Shown one piece after another: positions 1 to 11,416 of a stretch of 64,000 bases of DNA. Source of the stretch: Balaenoptera acutorostrata. Taxonomy: Eukaryota; Chordata; Mammalia; Artiodactyla; Balaenopteridae. The notes beneath the pieces were generated by a model that had not been told where the DNA came from, searched no databases, and saw only the letters and a program-made list of their open reading frames with translations. The position numbers and the translations under genes are program-made. The stretch lies in contig NC_080079.1 of NCBI RefSeq assembly GCF_949987535.1, positions 6,328,001-6,392,000 of the forward strand, given 5' to 3'. Within the stretch, counting starts at the first letter, position 1. The number at the start of each line of letters is the position of its first letter.

Positions 1-285
1 AAGTGATTTGGTTTTACTTTTGTAATACTTGTATTTACTTGTATTTACAAGTAAATACTTGTATTTACTTTTGTAAATATATATATAAATTATATATATT
101 ATATATATGTTATTTTTCAGATTCTTTTCCATTATAGGTTATTACAAGATAATGAATATAGTTCCCTGTTCTATACAGTAGGACCTTGTCATTTATCTGT
201 ACTGTATATAGTAGTGTGTATCTGCTAATCCCAAACTCCTTATTTATCCTTCCCACTCCCTTACCCTTTGATAACCATAAGTTCG
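1..285 (-). mobile_element. L1 3'-end fragment, antisense
   Basis: The stretch from about 111 to 284 matches the antisense strand of the cetartiodactyl L1 3' region. Markers are 'atagttccctgt', 'tacagtaggacc' and 'tctgctaatcccaaactcc', shared with the copies at 16.1, 37.0, 41.2 and 58.7 kb. The part before 110 is degraded and interrupted by TA-rich simple sequence. The copy runs off the window's left edge. Confidence 0.75.
31..58. repeat. Perfect inverted repeat, 10-bp arms
   Basis: Arm GTATTTACTT at 31-40 is matched by its reverse complement AAGTAAATAC at 49-58, with an 8-base loop between them. It sits in an AT-rich tract (27-110) with further direct copies of ACTTGTATTT and a TATATA run. 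This is probably simple sequence within the decayed L1. No function is claimed. Confidence 0.7.
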
Positions 286-786
286 AAAAAAGCATAGGTT
301 TATACTTAACCTTATTTCAGAATCCTTTCAACTATTTAGGAAATTTAGTTGATCAGGATGAATAATTCAGGTATAGGAATTTTCCTTAAAAAAAAAAAAA
401 AAGATTTCCCTTCTGAATCATGTCTGCTAATCCAGATCTAGTTATTTTCTAAGCGGATGAAACATCTTTTCTCTCAACTCTTCTTCCCAGCAATATATCC
501 TTGAGAAGTAAAAAACAAACAAACGAAAAACGTAAAGACTAAACACAGTCGATTCTTTACCATCAAATATTTGAAACAAAAAACTTCGCAGACTTGGTTT
601 TCAAAAGATTTGCAAAAATAAATCAATGCCAACATATGGCACAGGAATGTCCTTTCCAGTTCAGACCTGAGAAGATAAATAAATTGGTATTTCTCCTTTT
701 ATTCTCTGAATAAGAACTGGGTTTCAGCCATGAACAAGAAACTGCCCTTAAAAGTTACATAATTTTTCTTCTTTCTTTTTCAACAG

Positions 787-967
787 GGGACTTATTACAT
801 TTGAGAATAAAACCTATATTTTGGAGCCAATGAAGAATGAAACCAACAGATACAGACTCTTCCCGGTGGAGAACCTGCAGAGCACCTGGGGACCCTGTGG
901 ATCAAACACGACGGCCCTCGCCATGCATGACAGGCTCCCACCGCCCTCCCAGACCTGGGCAAGAAGG
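787..967 (+). CDS. ADAM12: ADAM12 exon 6: late prodomain, cysteine switch, start of furin site
   Basis: A 181-bp exon starting with the last base of a split codon, then 60 codons beginning GLITFENKTY and ending SQTWARR. The acceptor is CAACAG and the donor AGG|GTAGGA, phase 0 at the 3' end. It corresponds to human residues 143-204. The prodomain keeps the protease latent in the secretory pathway. The cysteine-switch Cys (WGPCGS, human Cys179) is retained at codon 37. The terminal ARR is the first half of the furin-type site completed by exon 7. The segment between the switch and PPPSQTW is two residues shorter than in human. Possible N-glycosylation sequons are NKT (equivalent to human N149), NET and NTT, the last two not in human as I recall it. 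This is the least conserved exon in the window, as usual for an ADAM prodomain. Confidence 0.95.
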
Positions 968-3900
968 GTAGGAGGGCAACCCCACGTGGTGTCTCTGGGG
1001 AGCTGGGGGCTCCAGCTAGGGACACCCACTGCTAGGCCATCTGGAGAAATTTTGCCATTTGTGTCTGAGGGATGGAGTTATTACCCAGTTTATCTGGAGG
1101 TGGTTGCTATGATGTGGGCCGAACATAATCAGATACTGAAAGCGCCATCGTTGTAGTTAAACGTCAGCCTCAGACTCATTAACCTACGCTGGGTAGAGTT
1201 GAGCTCAGAGGATACAAAATCACGTCTCCGGTGAGAACCTTCTGGGCCTAGACCCAGGAGTCTGCCCCACCGTTGGGCCCCTCCGTGGTACACAGAACTG
1301 GACCGGAACCTCCACACCCTTGGGCAGCTCTCCCTTCTACGGGAAGAGACAGACAATATGGAGGTTTTGCCAACGCAAGTCTGCTTTATAATTAGGGTCT
1401 TCATTAGGATTTGCACAGCGTTCCCTGCCACTGCCCACTCGCCTGCCCTGGGTCTTGGTCCAGCAGTGCGGCTGAGGGGTGGTGTTTACCCCCAGTCCAC
1501 ACTAGGGGGCGCCTGTCCCACTTCCCTCGAGGGGCCTCTGCTTTCTGGCCACCTGCCCCTGGGTCTGCTCATCACAGGTCTTCCCTTCTGCTGCAGGACT
1601 GGAGAGAGTAGTTGCCCTAATGGAGTCTGGACCACAGATGTCCCTCCCGACTAAGAGGTCCCCCCCTAGTGCAGCACCAGGAAACCTGCACCCTGAATGG
1701 CTGCCTGACCCTTTTACATCAGTATCACGTGGGCTCCACAGACCGCAGCAGAACTCTTAAAAAGGAGTAAGCATAGCCACATCTGGCTGGAGGCCCTGAA
1801 CTCAAAGAACTACAACCCGATAGGAAGTTATCAACGACTTCCTGATTTTTCATCTCTCTCTTTCCTGTTCCTCTGTTGACAAGAAATGAAGAATTCCTAG
1901 ATACAATGTCACTTAACGATGTGCTTACATTTGATGGTCTGGGGACATGTTTTCAAGGTTCCATTTAACACTCTTTGTCCTTCCCGACTTTAATTTGAGT
2001 GTTACACTGCTTACCACTCAACACTTCATAAATATTGTGCCTCTTTTTATTCCTAATCATTTTTCTCAATTCAGACAGTAAACGTTATCCTAAGCGATTT
2101 CTTCTCCTTCTTAAAATTTTCCTCCTACCTGTGGAGGGGTGTGTGTTCCCCTAACCTGCTTTTAACTGAACTGCTTTAGGACTTTTCATTTTAACTTTAC
2201 ATTCATTCTTTCCATCCTGTTTCCACCTATATGACCCTAACTTCCTCTGTTTGTTAACGTGCTCCCAAGGTTTTCTGCAGCAGGTGCTTGCAACCTCTTT
2301 TTTTCTTGTTTTTCCCCATCACACCCCGTCAGGCACGGTGGCTGACTTTGACGATGACACTCAGTAGTGGGGCTGAATCTCAATCCCTGGGAAAAGGACT
2401 TGAAAAGTGCCCCCACCTCCACCATCAGCAACAGCTTGACAGAATCTTCTTCCTGCTCTCCTCCCCTGAGCCATCTTAGAGTGACAGATTTAAGAGATGG
2501 AATCCCAAAGACTGGCCTCTGTGGTCCCAGGGCATGTTTGTTTCACGCTTACTCTTGTCTTTGATTCCAGACCTCAGATAAGATGTGATGAGGCCGTAGC
2601 TTTCACAGTCATAAACAAGTAGAACATTTGCATTTTGTTTTCCAGGCGCCTTGATTTGAGTACCTTGTTGATCACACGTTATCCACCTTGTGAGATTTAT
2701 AACTTGACAGTTTAAACGGCACTCAAATATGTTTGCCATTTCATTTAGAAGTCAGTCCTGACTTGGTCAGGCCTTGCCAGCCATATTTTAATTCTTTAAC
2801 TAAGCTTACGGCTCCCTAGAACTAGGATTGGCACAGTAATTTCCAGTCATTTTGACGTATAGAGAGATGGAGGAAACCTGAATAACAATGTTGTTTTGTT
2901 AATTATGCATATGCCAGTGTAAATGAACCTTTAAATTGTAAAGGGGAGGCATTGCATGCACTTCAACCCCATTCTCAATATTCCTCTCTAGAAACAGTCG
3001 GGATTGTTTTTACGGAAGAGAAAATGTCTCTGACTTAAAAAGCACATCTATATTGTGAAAACAATACAAAAAACAATTTTCAAATAAGTGGAATATGTGA
3101 GAATTGAAATTATACACAAGACAGTTTGGGGCAGTACCTATGGGAAATATGAAAGGGAAATACTCATGTTCTATGCCCCTTACCTGCCAGACTTAACACT
3201 GCCTTTATTTATACTCAAAAATCAGTGTAACTGCATCTGACTCATCTAGTTTATGCACTGCAGCAACTGCATTTGCTTTTTCGCAGCGTTTTTCTGCCCC
3301 TACTAAATGTTAACTACTGCACAGGTTGGCTTGCAGAGTGAGATTTTTCTGCAGATGTGTGTGTTTTTCTTCAACGAGCAGCAGGGATAAATCTGCACTC
3401 GGGGTATGCACTGGCTATAATATAAGCTTGAGCTATTGTTTGTCATTTTTACAAGGCTTTACATTAGATTTTAGTGAGAACCCAAGTTGCTTCTGGAAGG
3501 GTGCCTGCAGTCGGAGGGCTTCCTCGCCGGTTCCCTCCTCTGCAGCTTTTTAAGTCCAGCCTGCAGAGCCCCTGCCACTCAGCCCTCCTGTGGGCGCTCC
3601 CTCCCTCTCCATCAGCTGTTCATTCAAAAATGCAAACGAATTTTAACACAAGCCTGAGCAGACTATAAGGAAGGTGAAGGCCATAAATCTGCTACTGGAG
3701 AAAATCACATAATACATCCCGAAGGCAAATGTAAATTATTTTTGAATTATCCTCTCCGGGGATTATCTGTGCTATTGTTCCCCTCCACTAGTATGGATAA
3801 TTAGGAGTCAAATGTAAAAGTCAGTGCCTTCTCTAGAAAGCCATGTTTGCTTGGGCTACTGAGTTCAAATAGGACATCTGGTCAGGGAGACCCTGTAGTT

Positions 3901-6900
3901 TCCTCAAAGGCAGCCACTCTGAAATGGACCAGGGCTGTTGCTTTTGGGTTTCTAGACAGGCTGCCATATTGGTTTAACAGAAGTCACAGTAGTGATGGTG
4001 GGAGTAGTATTAACAGTAATGTGTATTATCTGTAGAGTCTAGTAATAGTTGAATATCTGGAACTGGCCAGAACCATTGGAAAACTTGTTAATTAGAGCAG
4101 GCATGTTTAATTTTTCTCTAATATAACCACCCTCACCTCTGTACCTCCTCTAAGAAGCCATACATACCAAGTTCCTTTACTGCCTTGGTCGTTCTTAAAT
4201 CTTGGAGGATAACAAGAGCCAGCACTGCTATTGCCTCCTTGGCCCTGAGCTCTGAGCATCTCTCAGTGTGAACTGAGGTTCCAAAATATCCAGGTGTGGA
4301 TTCCTATTGAGTCTTGAATCGATTGAAACTCTAGATGAGTAAATAACAGCTCTCACTTCGGCCACTGGCGTTTTAGACTCAATTTCAATACTTTGCATCT
4401 GTCCCCATTAACATTCAGTTCATCAGATTCAGCCCATTCTTCCAGCATTTGTCTCGTTTGCTTGCTGGTTCTACAGCCTGTGTTATTAGCCAGACCTCAG
4501 AGGCTGTACCCCACGCAGATATGATCTGTGTGCTTGGTCCCCATGCAAATCATTGGTGAGGATGGTAGAGATGACCTTTCACAGCAGAGACCAGGACTCA
4601 GTTCATACATATTCATAAAGTGGCCTCAGAGTCAAGGCACGGAGTCTGGCTTGAGCCAACAATGATCTTTCTTTACTCAGAGGAAGTTAAACCAAACTTC
4701 TGATTCATCAAATTTGCTGATCTTACCGTCTATGGAAATGGTCCTGGTTCCATTATTATTGTTTTGTTGTTGTTGTTGTTTGGTTAAAACACCCAACTTG
4801 AATCTGTTTGCCTGTCTCCATCCTTACAGCCTCAAACTGTCACCAGCGCTCACCTGCGCCCTCCACTTCCCCTATGGTCCCCCGATAATCCATTCTCCTC
4901 CCAGCAGCCAGAGTGATGTGTAAAGAACCTCACATTCAAGGGTCCTCCACTGCTCTCCGATAATTAGATTACTGGCCAGCCTCCTCACCATGGCCCCTGT
5001 CCTCCGTCTCCATCTTCAGCCATATCTCATCCACACTTTTCCCTCACTCACCAGACGATAGCCATCCTGCCCGCTGCTACGACACTCCAAGCTCTCCCCA
5101 GCCTCAGGACTTGTGCTGTGTTAGCCCGTCTCCCTGAAACACCATTTCAGGGACCTGGCCCATAGGAAGAGAGAGTTGCAATGAGAATTTATTGTCACCC
5201 TCTTCTCAACTTGTTTTCTGACTCGGGTTGAGTTAAGTTCCCAATGCCATAGTTCTTGTTGTAACATGTGTAGGGGTCATTCTCCCCGAGAACTTGGCTG
5301 TGATGACTTTGAGAGGCCCAGGAACAGCTTCCCGCTTGAGCAAGGCTCAAAGAACCCCTCGGTCTGCACCTCGGAGCAGAGAATGGTTGGGCCATTCTCG
5401 GAGGCTTATATACTCTTATCTGTTTGGGGAAGGGCTTTTGTTTATCATCACCCCCCAAAATGAAAATTCAAGCAACCAGTTTTGAATGTGGCTCTGTATA
5501 TCAAACATTTTAAATATGATTTTTTTAACCGGATAGCCCAGATAGGTGGAAATCATGTGGAGGTAATTTAAGCCTCTCTGTGTGCGCAGCTGAGGGAAGG
5601 AAGGAACCTTTGCGGCCATGAGCCCGCCACTCCCCCATGGCTTTCTATTATTATGTGGTTAGGTTTCTCTCTGAGCTAGCAATTCTCTGCATTCATGAGA
5701 AAATTTGGACTTCTCTGAAAACTGCAGAGACAGGAAAATTGGGTTCATGTGTTTGTTTTCATTATCTGGAATTGTGTATTTTCTAAATGATGATCCAAGG
5801 CCATTTGGAAATATCCCCTGGTCGTTTATTTCACCCCTTTGCTGTCTGAAAGGTGTAAACATCTGAACAACCAGGGCTCTCCCTATGAGTTTTTCAATGG
5901 GAGGCTAGTTTATTTTTTCTTTAATAGAGCTGTATTTTCTTCTGTAAGATGAGCTGAATCTGTAATGGTAAATCAGGGAATTATGGGGGGAAAAGAGACT
6001 TCTGCTTTCCGCACCTGAATAAGGAGAAGGGGCAAGATCTTCACACTTCGAGAAGGTGTCTCATTTTGCATATACCAGTGGGTACTGCTGGGGCTAATCT
6101 TCTTTCCTTCGTGTGTACGTAGTTATTACCATAAAGCATGCCACCAACGTATAGTTACAAAGCTTAACTTTTTTCCCTTGTAACGTTGTAAGAGTATGAG
6201 AAATTATACCTTTCATGGTGCTTTATTTTTCCTTCCTCCATAAGGTTTCCAGATTTCTTTAGGGATACCTAAATTCATGAATCAGCACAGCTGGGCCGCG
6301 AGGAGGAACACTTGCTATGGTACAAACATTTTTCCTGTAAAAATCTGTTTGGAAGATCCCGGACTGATGGGGATTTATTTTATAAAAGATGTTTCCCTCA
6401 GGATTATGTGACTGGAAAGCTGATTCAAAGCATGCCTTGGTCATTTTTGCTTTTGTCTGAAAGCGTGGTTATAACATGCAAGTTTTCAACATTAAGCAGT
6501 GTGTGTAGTTAATTCATACAGCAGCGATATCAGTTATGAGGACCGAGACCAGTTCAACCCTCATTTCCTCCGACTGCATTTTATTGCAGAAACTGAAGGC
6601 TTTGTTTTTTGTTTTTAATGTTTGCTTCTTGAGACCACCCTCCATGAATTGCTCTTTTTTCTCCTAAAAGTGCCTTTGGGATTCTCCCAGTAATTCATGG
6701 AAGAGGACGAATGTTCTTTGAAGAAACATGATTAAAATGTCACCCACTTCAGAGGCTGCCTTGATTTGGGAGGGAGTTCATATTGGGCTTTCTGCATCAT
6801 CTTCGAGCCCTACCCCTTCATACACAATTTCTGTCTTCTTCTCAACTATTGCACTCCTACCAATCCTTTTTCTCCAGTGGCATGTTTCAGTTTTGTTTTG

Positions 6901-7629
6901 TTTTGTTTTTTTCCTTGACATTGTTTCTTCCTATTCTGTTTCTCTTGTTCCTTTCTGGTTTTCCTCCTAGCACCTTCTCCTCGCCTGGCTCTGTTCCCCG
7001 TTTATCCGCCTGGCTGTTCCCTATTCTTCCTTTGCTTCTAACCAGATTTTTAAATGATCAACTGCAAGAAATCAGCTCCTTGGAATGGACTACTCAGTGT
7101 TTCCCCAGAAGGGCTATGCAGTTCCTGCTCAAAATATATTCGCTTTATATATCGGCTTTTCCCACATCACAAAACTGGACCACAGAGGCAAAGGGAACAC
7201 CCGTGAGACCCTAATTCCATCATCGTCTGTAGTGATCTTGAAATGTGCTACATCCAGCCCGAAATGAAGAGTTCATTGGCTCCTGTTCCAGAGAGAGCTT
7301 TGGTTTTGCTTGTTTACATATGTGTTTTGTTTAATAATGATCTCAACTTGTTCTGATCCTATAATCAGTGATTCAGCAGAAAGGTTAGATTCCTTTTTAA
7401 GGATTTCCCAGATGGAAATGGAAAGTGGCCGCTCACGTTGAGAAGGTTTTACAGAGGTTTTTGGGGTTGGAGGTGAACTTCTAGGTGGAACAGGGGTGTG
7501 GGAGCTGGTGATCTCGGTAAGGGGGCGGGGGTGCCCTAGTTCAAGTGCTTGAGTCGAGAGACATTGACAGTGTTCGGGTAGCCCCAGAGAGGCAGTCAGG
7601 GAAATTAAACCCATGTTTACTTTTGGCAG
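968..7629 (+). other. ADAM12: ADAM12 intron 6 (6.7 kb)
   Basis: Bounded by the GTAGGA donor at 968 and the TTTTGGCAG acceptor ending at 7629. It contains an L2 fragment (about 4890-5155), a T/G-rich patch near 6894-6912 and otherwise unremarkable unique sequence. The open frames inside it are short and do not resemble known proteins. No exon-like conserved block was recognised. Confidence 0.85.
4890..5155 (+). mobile_element. L2 LINE fragment, sense
   Basis: Matches remembered L2 3'-region wording: 'cagcagccagagtgat', then a block around 'tccaagctctccccagcctcagg' (shown here only in part) ending near the 'ctccctgaaacacc' position. It is diverged and has lost the terminal part. Exact limits are uncertain. 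Confidence 0.6.
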
Positions 7630-7695
7630 CAAAAAAGAGAGACCCTCAAGACGACCAAGTATGTAGAGCTCGTTATTGTGGCAGACAACCGAGAG
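7630..7695 (+). CDS. ADAM12: ADAM12 exon 7: furin cleavage site and N-terminus of mature protease
   Basis: A 66-bp exon, phase 0 at both ends, 22 codons QKRETLKTTKY... ending VADNRE. The acceptor is GGCAG|CAA and the donor GAG|GTAAGA. It matches human residues 205-226. With the end of exon 6 it makes RR|QKR|E, an R-x-K-R furin-type site at which the prodomain would be removed in the trans-Golgi. Human has His where this gene has Gln. The following KYVELVIVADN is the conserved first beta strand of the reprolysin catalytic domain. As the exon is symmetric, skipping it would keep the frame but delete the processing site. Confidence 0.96.
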
Positions 7696-8770
7696 GTAAG
7701 AACTTTCTGAAATTTCTTGGTTGGTTTAAAAAAAAAAAAAGGGAAAAGAAAATGTTTAGCAAGTTATTACTTGCTTTATTTAACCTCATTTTCCAGGAGG
7801 CCTTAAAAGCATTGTAAACAACCCACTGAAAAAAAGTGGTTTCCTGATATTATAAAGTATAAAATATTAAAAATGTATCTGGTATTACAAAATATTAGCA
7901 AGGACTGCAGAGTTGCCATGTAGCTAAGCTCTCCAAACAGGGAGAATTATTTGTGGGAAATGGCAGATGGTTTTAGAATGTATTCTAAAACACTTTTGGG
8001 AAAAGTTTAGTTTAAAAATGTCCGATATGTCCTAAACCAAAATGAATGAATGAATGAAGGCTGTAGACACAGCAGAAAAACCCTACCTTCCAAAGTAGGG
8101 CTTGATGCTGTATTAGTTTTTTTTTTTCTTTTAATTAATTTTTAATTAGTTTTTTTTTTTAGATTATCTTCTCTGTGTTCTTTTCTTGCCTCTACTACCT
8201 ATTATGAATTAGGTGACATTTTCTCCCAGACTGGCTCAACGCATATGAATGAAACAGATTTGACAATTTCACAGGCAACTGTTCCCACTCTGGAAGTTCA
8301 GATTAGCCGGGAGAAGTGGGAATTTATTAACTTTTTATCCATTCTCTGTATTGTTTGACTTGTTGCCATGCGCTTCTATTACTTTCACTCTTTAATTTTT
8401 AAAAACAAATATAAAGGAGATTTCAGAGGAAGTTAAAATCAAGTTGATGATATGAAGAATGGCTTTGGACTGCCTTCTGGTTGTCTGTTTTCTCTATGCC
8501 AAAACATGTCACTGCCTCCATCATTTATGAGGCTGGAAAATTCACAAAAGTTACTATCTTCTGAGCACTTGGCTTGAGTGAATTTCGGGGAGTTTCAGAA
8601 AGTCCCTGGATGGGGAAATTACTCGGCAGGATGGGAGCTTACTTCACCATAAACCAGGGAGGGCCCTGGGGGATTTGCAGAGCCTGAGACTTCACATTTC
8701 CAGGAGCTAGGAAGATGAGATTTGATTGATAGTCTTGCCATTGTTAATGCTGACATTTAAAATTATTAAG
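7696..8770 (+). other. ADAM12: ADAM12 intron 7 (1.1 kb)
   Basis: Short intron from GTAAGA (7696) to TTATTAAG (ending 8770). It contains A- and T-rich low-complexity tracts (7729-7740, 8118-8162) and no recognised interspersed element. The sequence before its acceptor is purine/A-rich, with no clear polypyrimidine tract in the last 25 bases. Confidence 0.85.
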
Positions 8771-8842
8771 TTTCAGAGGCAAGGAAAAGACCTGGAAAAA
8801 GTCAAACAACGATTAATAGAGATCGCTAATCACGTTGACAAG
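8771..8842 (+). CDS. ADAM12: ADAM12 exon 8: catalytic domain helix
   Basis: A 72-bp exon, phase 0 at both ends, 24 codons FQRQGKDLEK... ending IANHVDK. It matches human residues 227-250, as I recall them, without a change. The donor is AAG|GTAAGT, a consensus site. The acceptor TTATTAAG|TTT lacks a good pyrimidine tract, so recognition may rely on exonic enhancers. The segment is the first long helix of the reprolysin fold and contains no catalytic residue. Skipping this symmetric exon would delete 24 residues in frame and probably disrupt folding. Confidence 0.96.
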
Positions 8843-10231
8843 GTAAGTTCCTTGGGGGTAATTAGATCACTCACAGCATGTAAATGTTTGGGAATGAGGT
8901 GGAGGGAATGAAACACATCCCATCTGACTTAGGGAGGTCGGGTTCTGCCTCCGGTCCTGGGCTGGTACCCAACTTCCCCTTCTTCTGAGAATTCTTGGGG
9001 CCTGGAGCAGCTGCAGGAGATGCCACCCCACGCTGTCTGGACCTCGGTGGCCTTGGCATCCGTCTCCCGCCAGGCTCTCTTCTGGCCAGGAAGGCATTTT
9101 GACCTCCCCAGTTAGATCCAGAACCCCAATAGGGTGCATCTGGCCCTCTTGAGAGCTCCAAGCAGGCCTCTTCCCAGGTCTCCCTGGGCAGGTCCCACAG
9201 GCCCCCTGAGGGTGAGCTCTCATTGATAAGGGACCCACGGGCTCCACAGTCCCAGGACACAGAAATCGGCTTTCGGCTCAATCAGCCGTCAGAAAATTCC
9301 TCGCCGAGAACTCTGGAGGGAGCTCACCTTTGCAAAGGTGATTTCAGAGCTGGAAGAGATCCTGAAAGTCTGCTCTGACCCAGGTGTATTTGCTCGCCAA
9401 CGCTCCTTACGCGACCTGTTCTCAAGGAGATGGTACCATCTACGCCACCTGCCTTCAGTGACAGACCCTGCAGGGAGAGCGTCGGGCTGTTTGGTGCTGA
9501 GGGCTCTCAGCCCAGAGCATGTTGGCGTTGCCTGGAAGCTTTCAAAGGCCTTGCTGCTCGGGTGTCTGGGTGGGGCCTGGACATCAGGCTTTGTAGGCGC
9601 TCCCAGGTGGTTCTCATGTGCTTTGTGGCTGGCAGCCCCTGTCTGAACGTAACCATAATTCTTAGCAATAGCCTGTCTCCTGCCTCTGAGGACAGTGGGA
9701 GAGGAAAGGGGCCCCGGCTCATTGCTGAATCTCTCATGGCTGGGATTCTCTGAAATGCTCACATTTTACACATAGCAGTTTGTGGATGCTTCACGATAGC
9801 TATGTTTCCAAACAATCCTATTGTATAATATTTAAAGTGAGTTTTCAAAGTTTTCGGGAAAATGAAAACAAAAGCCTTCCAGAGATTCAACTCCATTCTA
9901 CGAGGACTTATGGGCGGTACCGAGGAGTGTGCATCAAGAATTCGGATTGTATCAGATGTGGTGCATCTGTTCAGGGAGGTCACAGCTTCGTAGGGAAGCA
10001 GACCCATAAGCCACTTAGCATGGACCAGTGTGATGGGAACCAGGTCGATGCTGTCAATCAGGTGCTATGGGGGTGCAGAAGAGAATCGCTTGCTTCTTCC
10101 TGGGGGTCGGGGAGGCTTTGCAGGGAGGCGATTTTGCAAGGTGAGTAAAGTTTCACCAGGAGCACAGGCGGGGAGGGCCTGGCTTGCTCCGCACGAGTAT
10201 GGACGTGGCAAGTAACTCCGTCTAACTAAGC

Positions 10232-10274
10232 TGTGTGTGTGTGTGTGTGTGTGTAGCATAATTGTGTGTGTGTG
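10232..10274. repeat. GT microsatellite, interrupted
   Basis: A (GT)n run at 10232-10254, an 8-base interruption, then GT again at 10263-10274. Probably length-variable. Confidence 0.9.
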
Positions 10275-10594
10275 CACAGCTAGGGCAGGAGCAGATGAAG
10301 CTGCAGGGATTCAGTGGCAGGGCCCTGAATGCCCTGCAGAGCCATCTAGACCCCATCGGGATTTTATTCTGCCGTCGGTGGAGAGCAAGGTGAATGTTTT
10401 TAAGCAGGGGAGAGACACAGGATCACACACAGTTGTGCCTGCAGTTAGTGTGGAGGATGGAGTTATCAAAGACAAATACAGCTGGCAGGCGTCTACTGTA
10501 TAGAAATTATGAAGATCTGACCCGGGGCTGGGGAAGTGGGGATGTGAGAAAGACGAGGATTTAGAGACATTTGAAGGGATGGTTCCTAATAAAT

Positions 10595-10765
10595 GTATTG
10601 AGCAGTTGCTATGTGCCAGGCTCTAAGTGCTTTGCAGACACTCCCGGGTGGATACCAGTATTCCCATTTTTATAGCAGAGGTTTGCAGAGGCTAGTTAAG
10701 TAATCAGCACATGTTCCAACAGCATTGAAAGGCAGCACCAGGAATAAGCCCTGGTCTCCTCTGCA
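10595..10765 (-). mobile_element. MIR-like SINE, antisense
   Basis: Contains 'ctatgtgccaggctctaag' followed by 'cccatttttatagcagagg' and 'gttaagtaa', the usual order of an antisense MIR. Diverged, with approximate ends. Confidence 0.6.
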
Positions 10766-11252
10766 GGAGTTTTTGACCTTGACTCTACCCGCTTACTGTG
10801 GATCCCAAGCCCTCCTTGACCAAGCAGAAGCAGAGGCTGAGATGAGCAGGGGTCCCAATGAGCCCAAGTTTGGGATGACAGGTGAACGAGGCTTCATACC
10901 CAAAGAAGCGAGAGCAGGAGTCTCCTGGGGCACCCTGAGCAGTCAGGGATCAGGGCCTGGTGCTCAGAGAGAGGCTATGGCTGGATGGAACTTTCTGGAA
11001 GTGGGAAAAAAACACAGATGGCTGATGGCACCCTGAGATGATACCGTCCTCGTCCACCAGAACTTTTAGGCAGGTCAGACTCCCAGGCAGCCCACGCTTG
11101 CTGATATATTTTGAATAGCTACTTTTTGAAAATTAAACTTTTATCCTAAAGTCAAGCGGATGCAGGAGAATTTTTGTAAATGGCAAGGCCTTCTGGCAGG
11201 GAGGGTGAGGGATGGATCCCAGAGGTTATGCCAGAGACCGTAGGAGTCAGAC

Positions 11253-11416
11253 ATGGTTCTCAGTCTGGGCTGGGCATTAGAATGCCCTGGCAAGGTTTGT
11301 TTGTTTGTTTGTGTGTGTGTTTGTCTATATGTTTGTTTTCAAAATGCTGATTCCAAGTCTCAATCCAGGGACTCTGGTTTGATTGGCCTGGGTGGGGCCT
11401 TGGGCGAGTACATTCC
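11253..11416 (+). mobile_element. MER5-like (hAT-Charlie) DNA transposon fragment
   Basis: Has the MER5 order 'tggttctcagtctggg', 'gcattagaatgccctgg', 'atgctgattccaagtc', 'ccagggactctggttt'. A GTTT/GTGT simple tract (11296-11338) interrupts it. Assignment is from remembered consensus wording. Confidence 0.5.

Larger units (their letters stand above)
1..786 (+). other. ADAM12: ADAM12 intron 5, 3' end
   Basis: AT-rich intron sequence ending in a pyrimidine-rich tract (about 765-782) and the acceptor CAACAG. The first 285 bases are an L1 remnant with an inverted repeat and TA-rich tract inside it. Positions 286-760 hold no gene or repeat that I recognise. The exon before exon 6 is not present. 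Confidence 0.85.
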
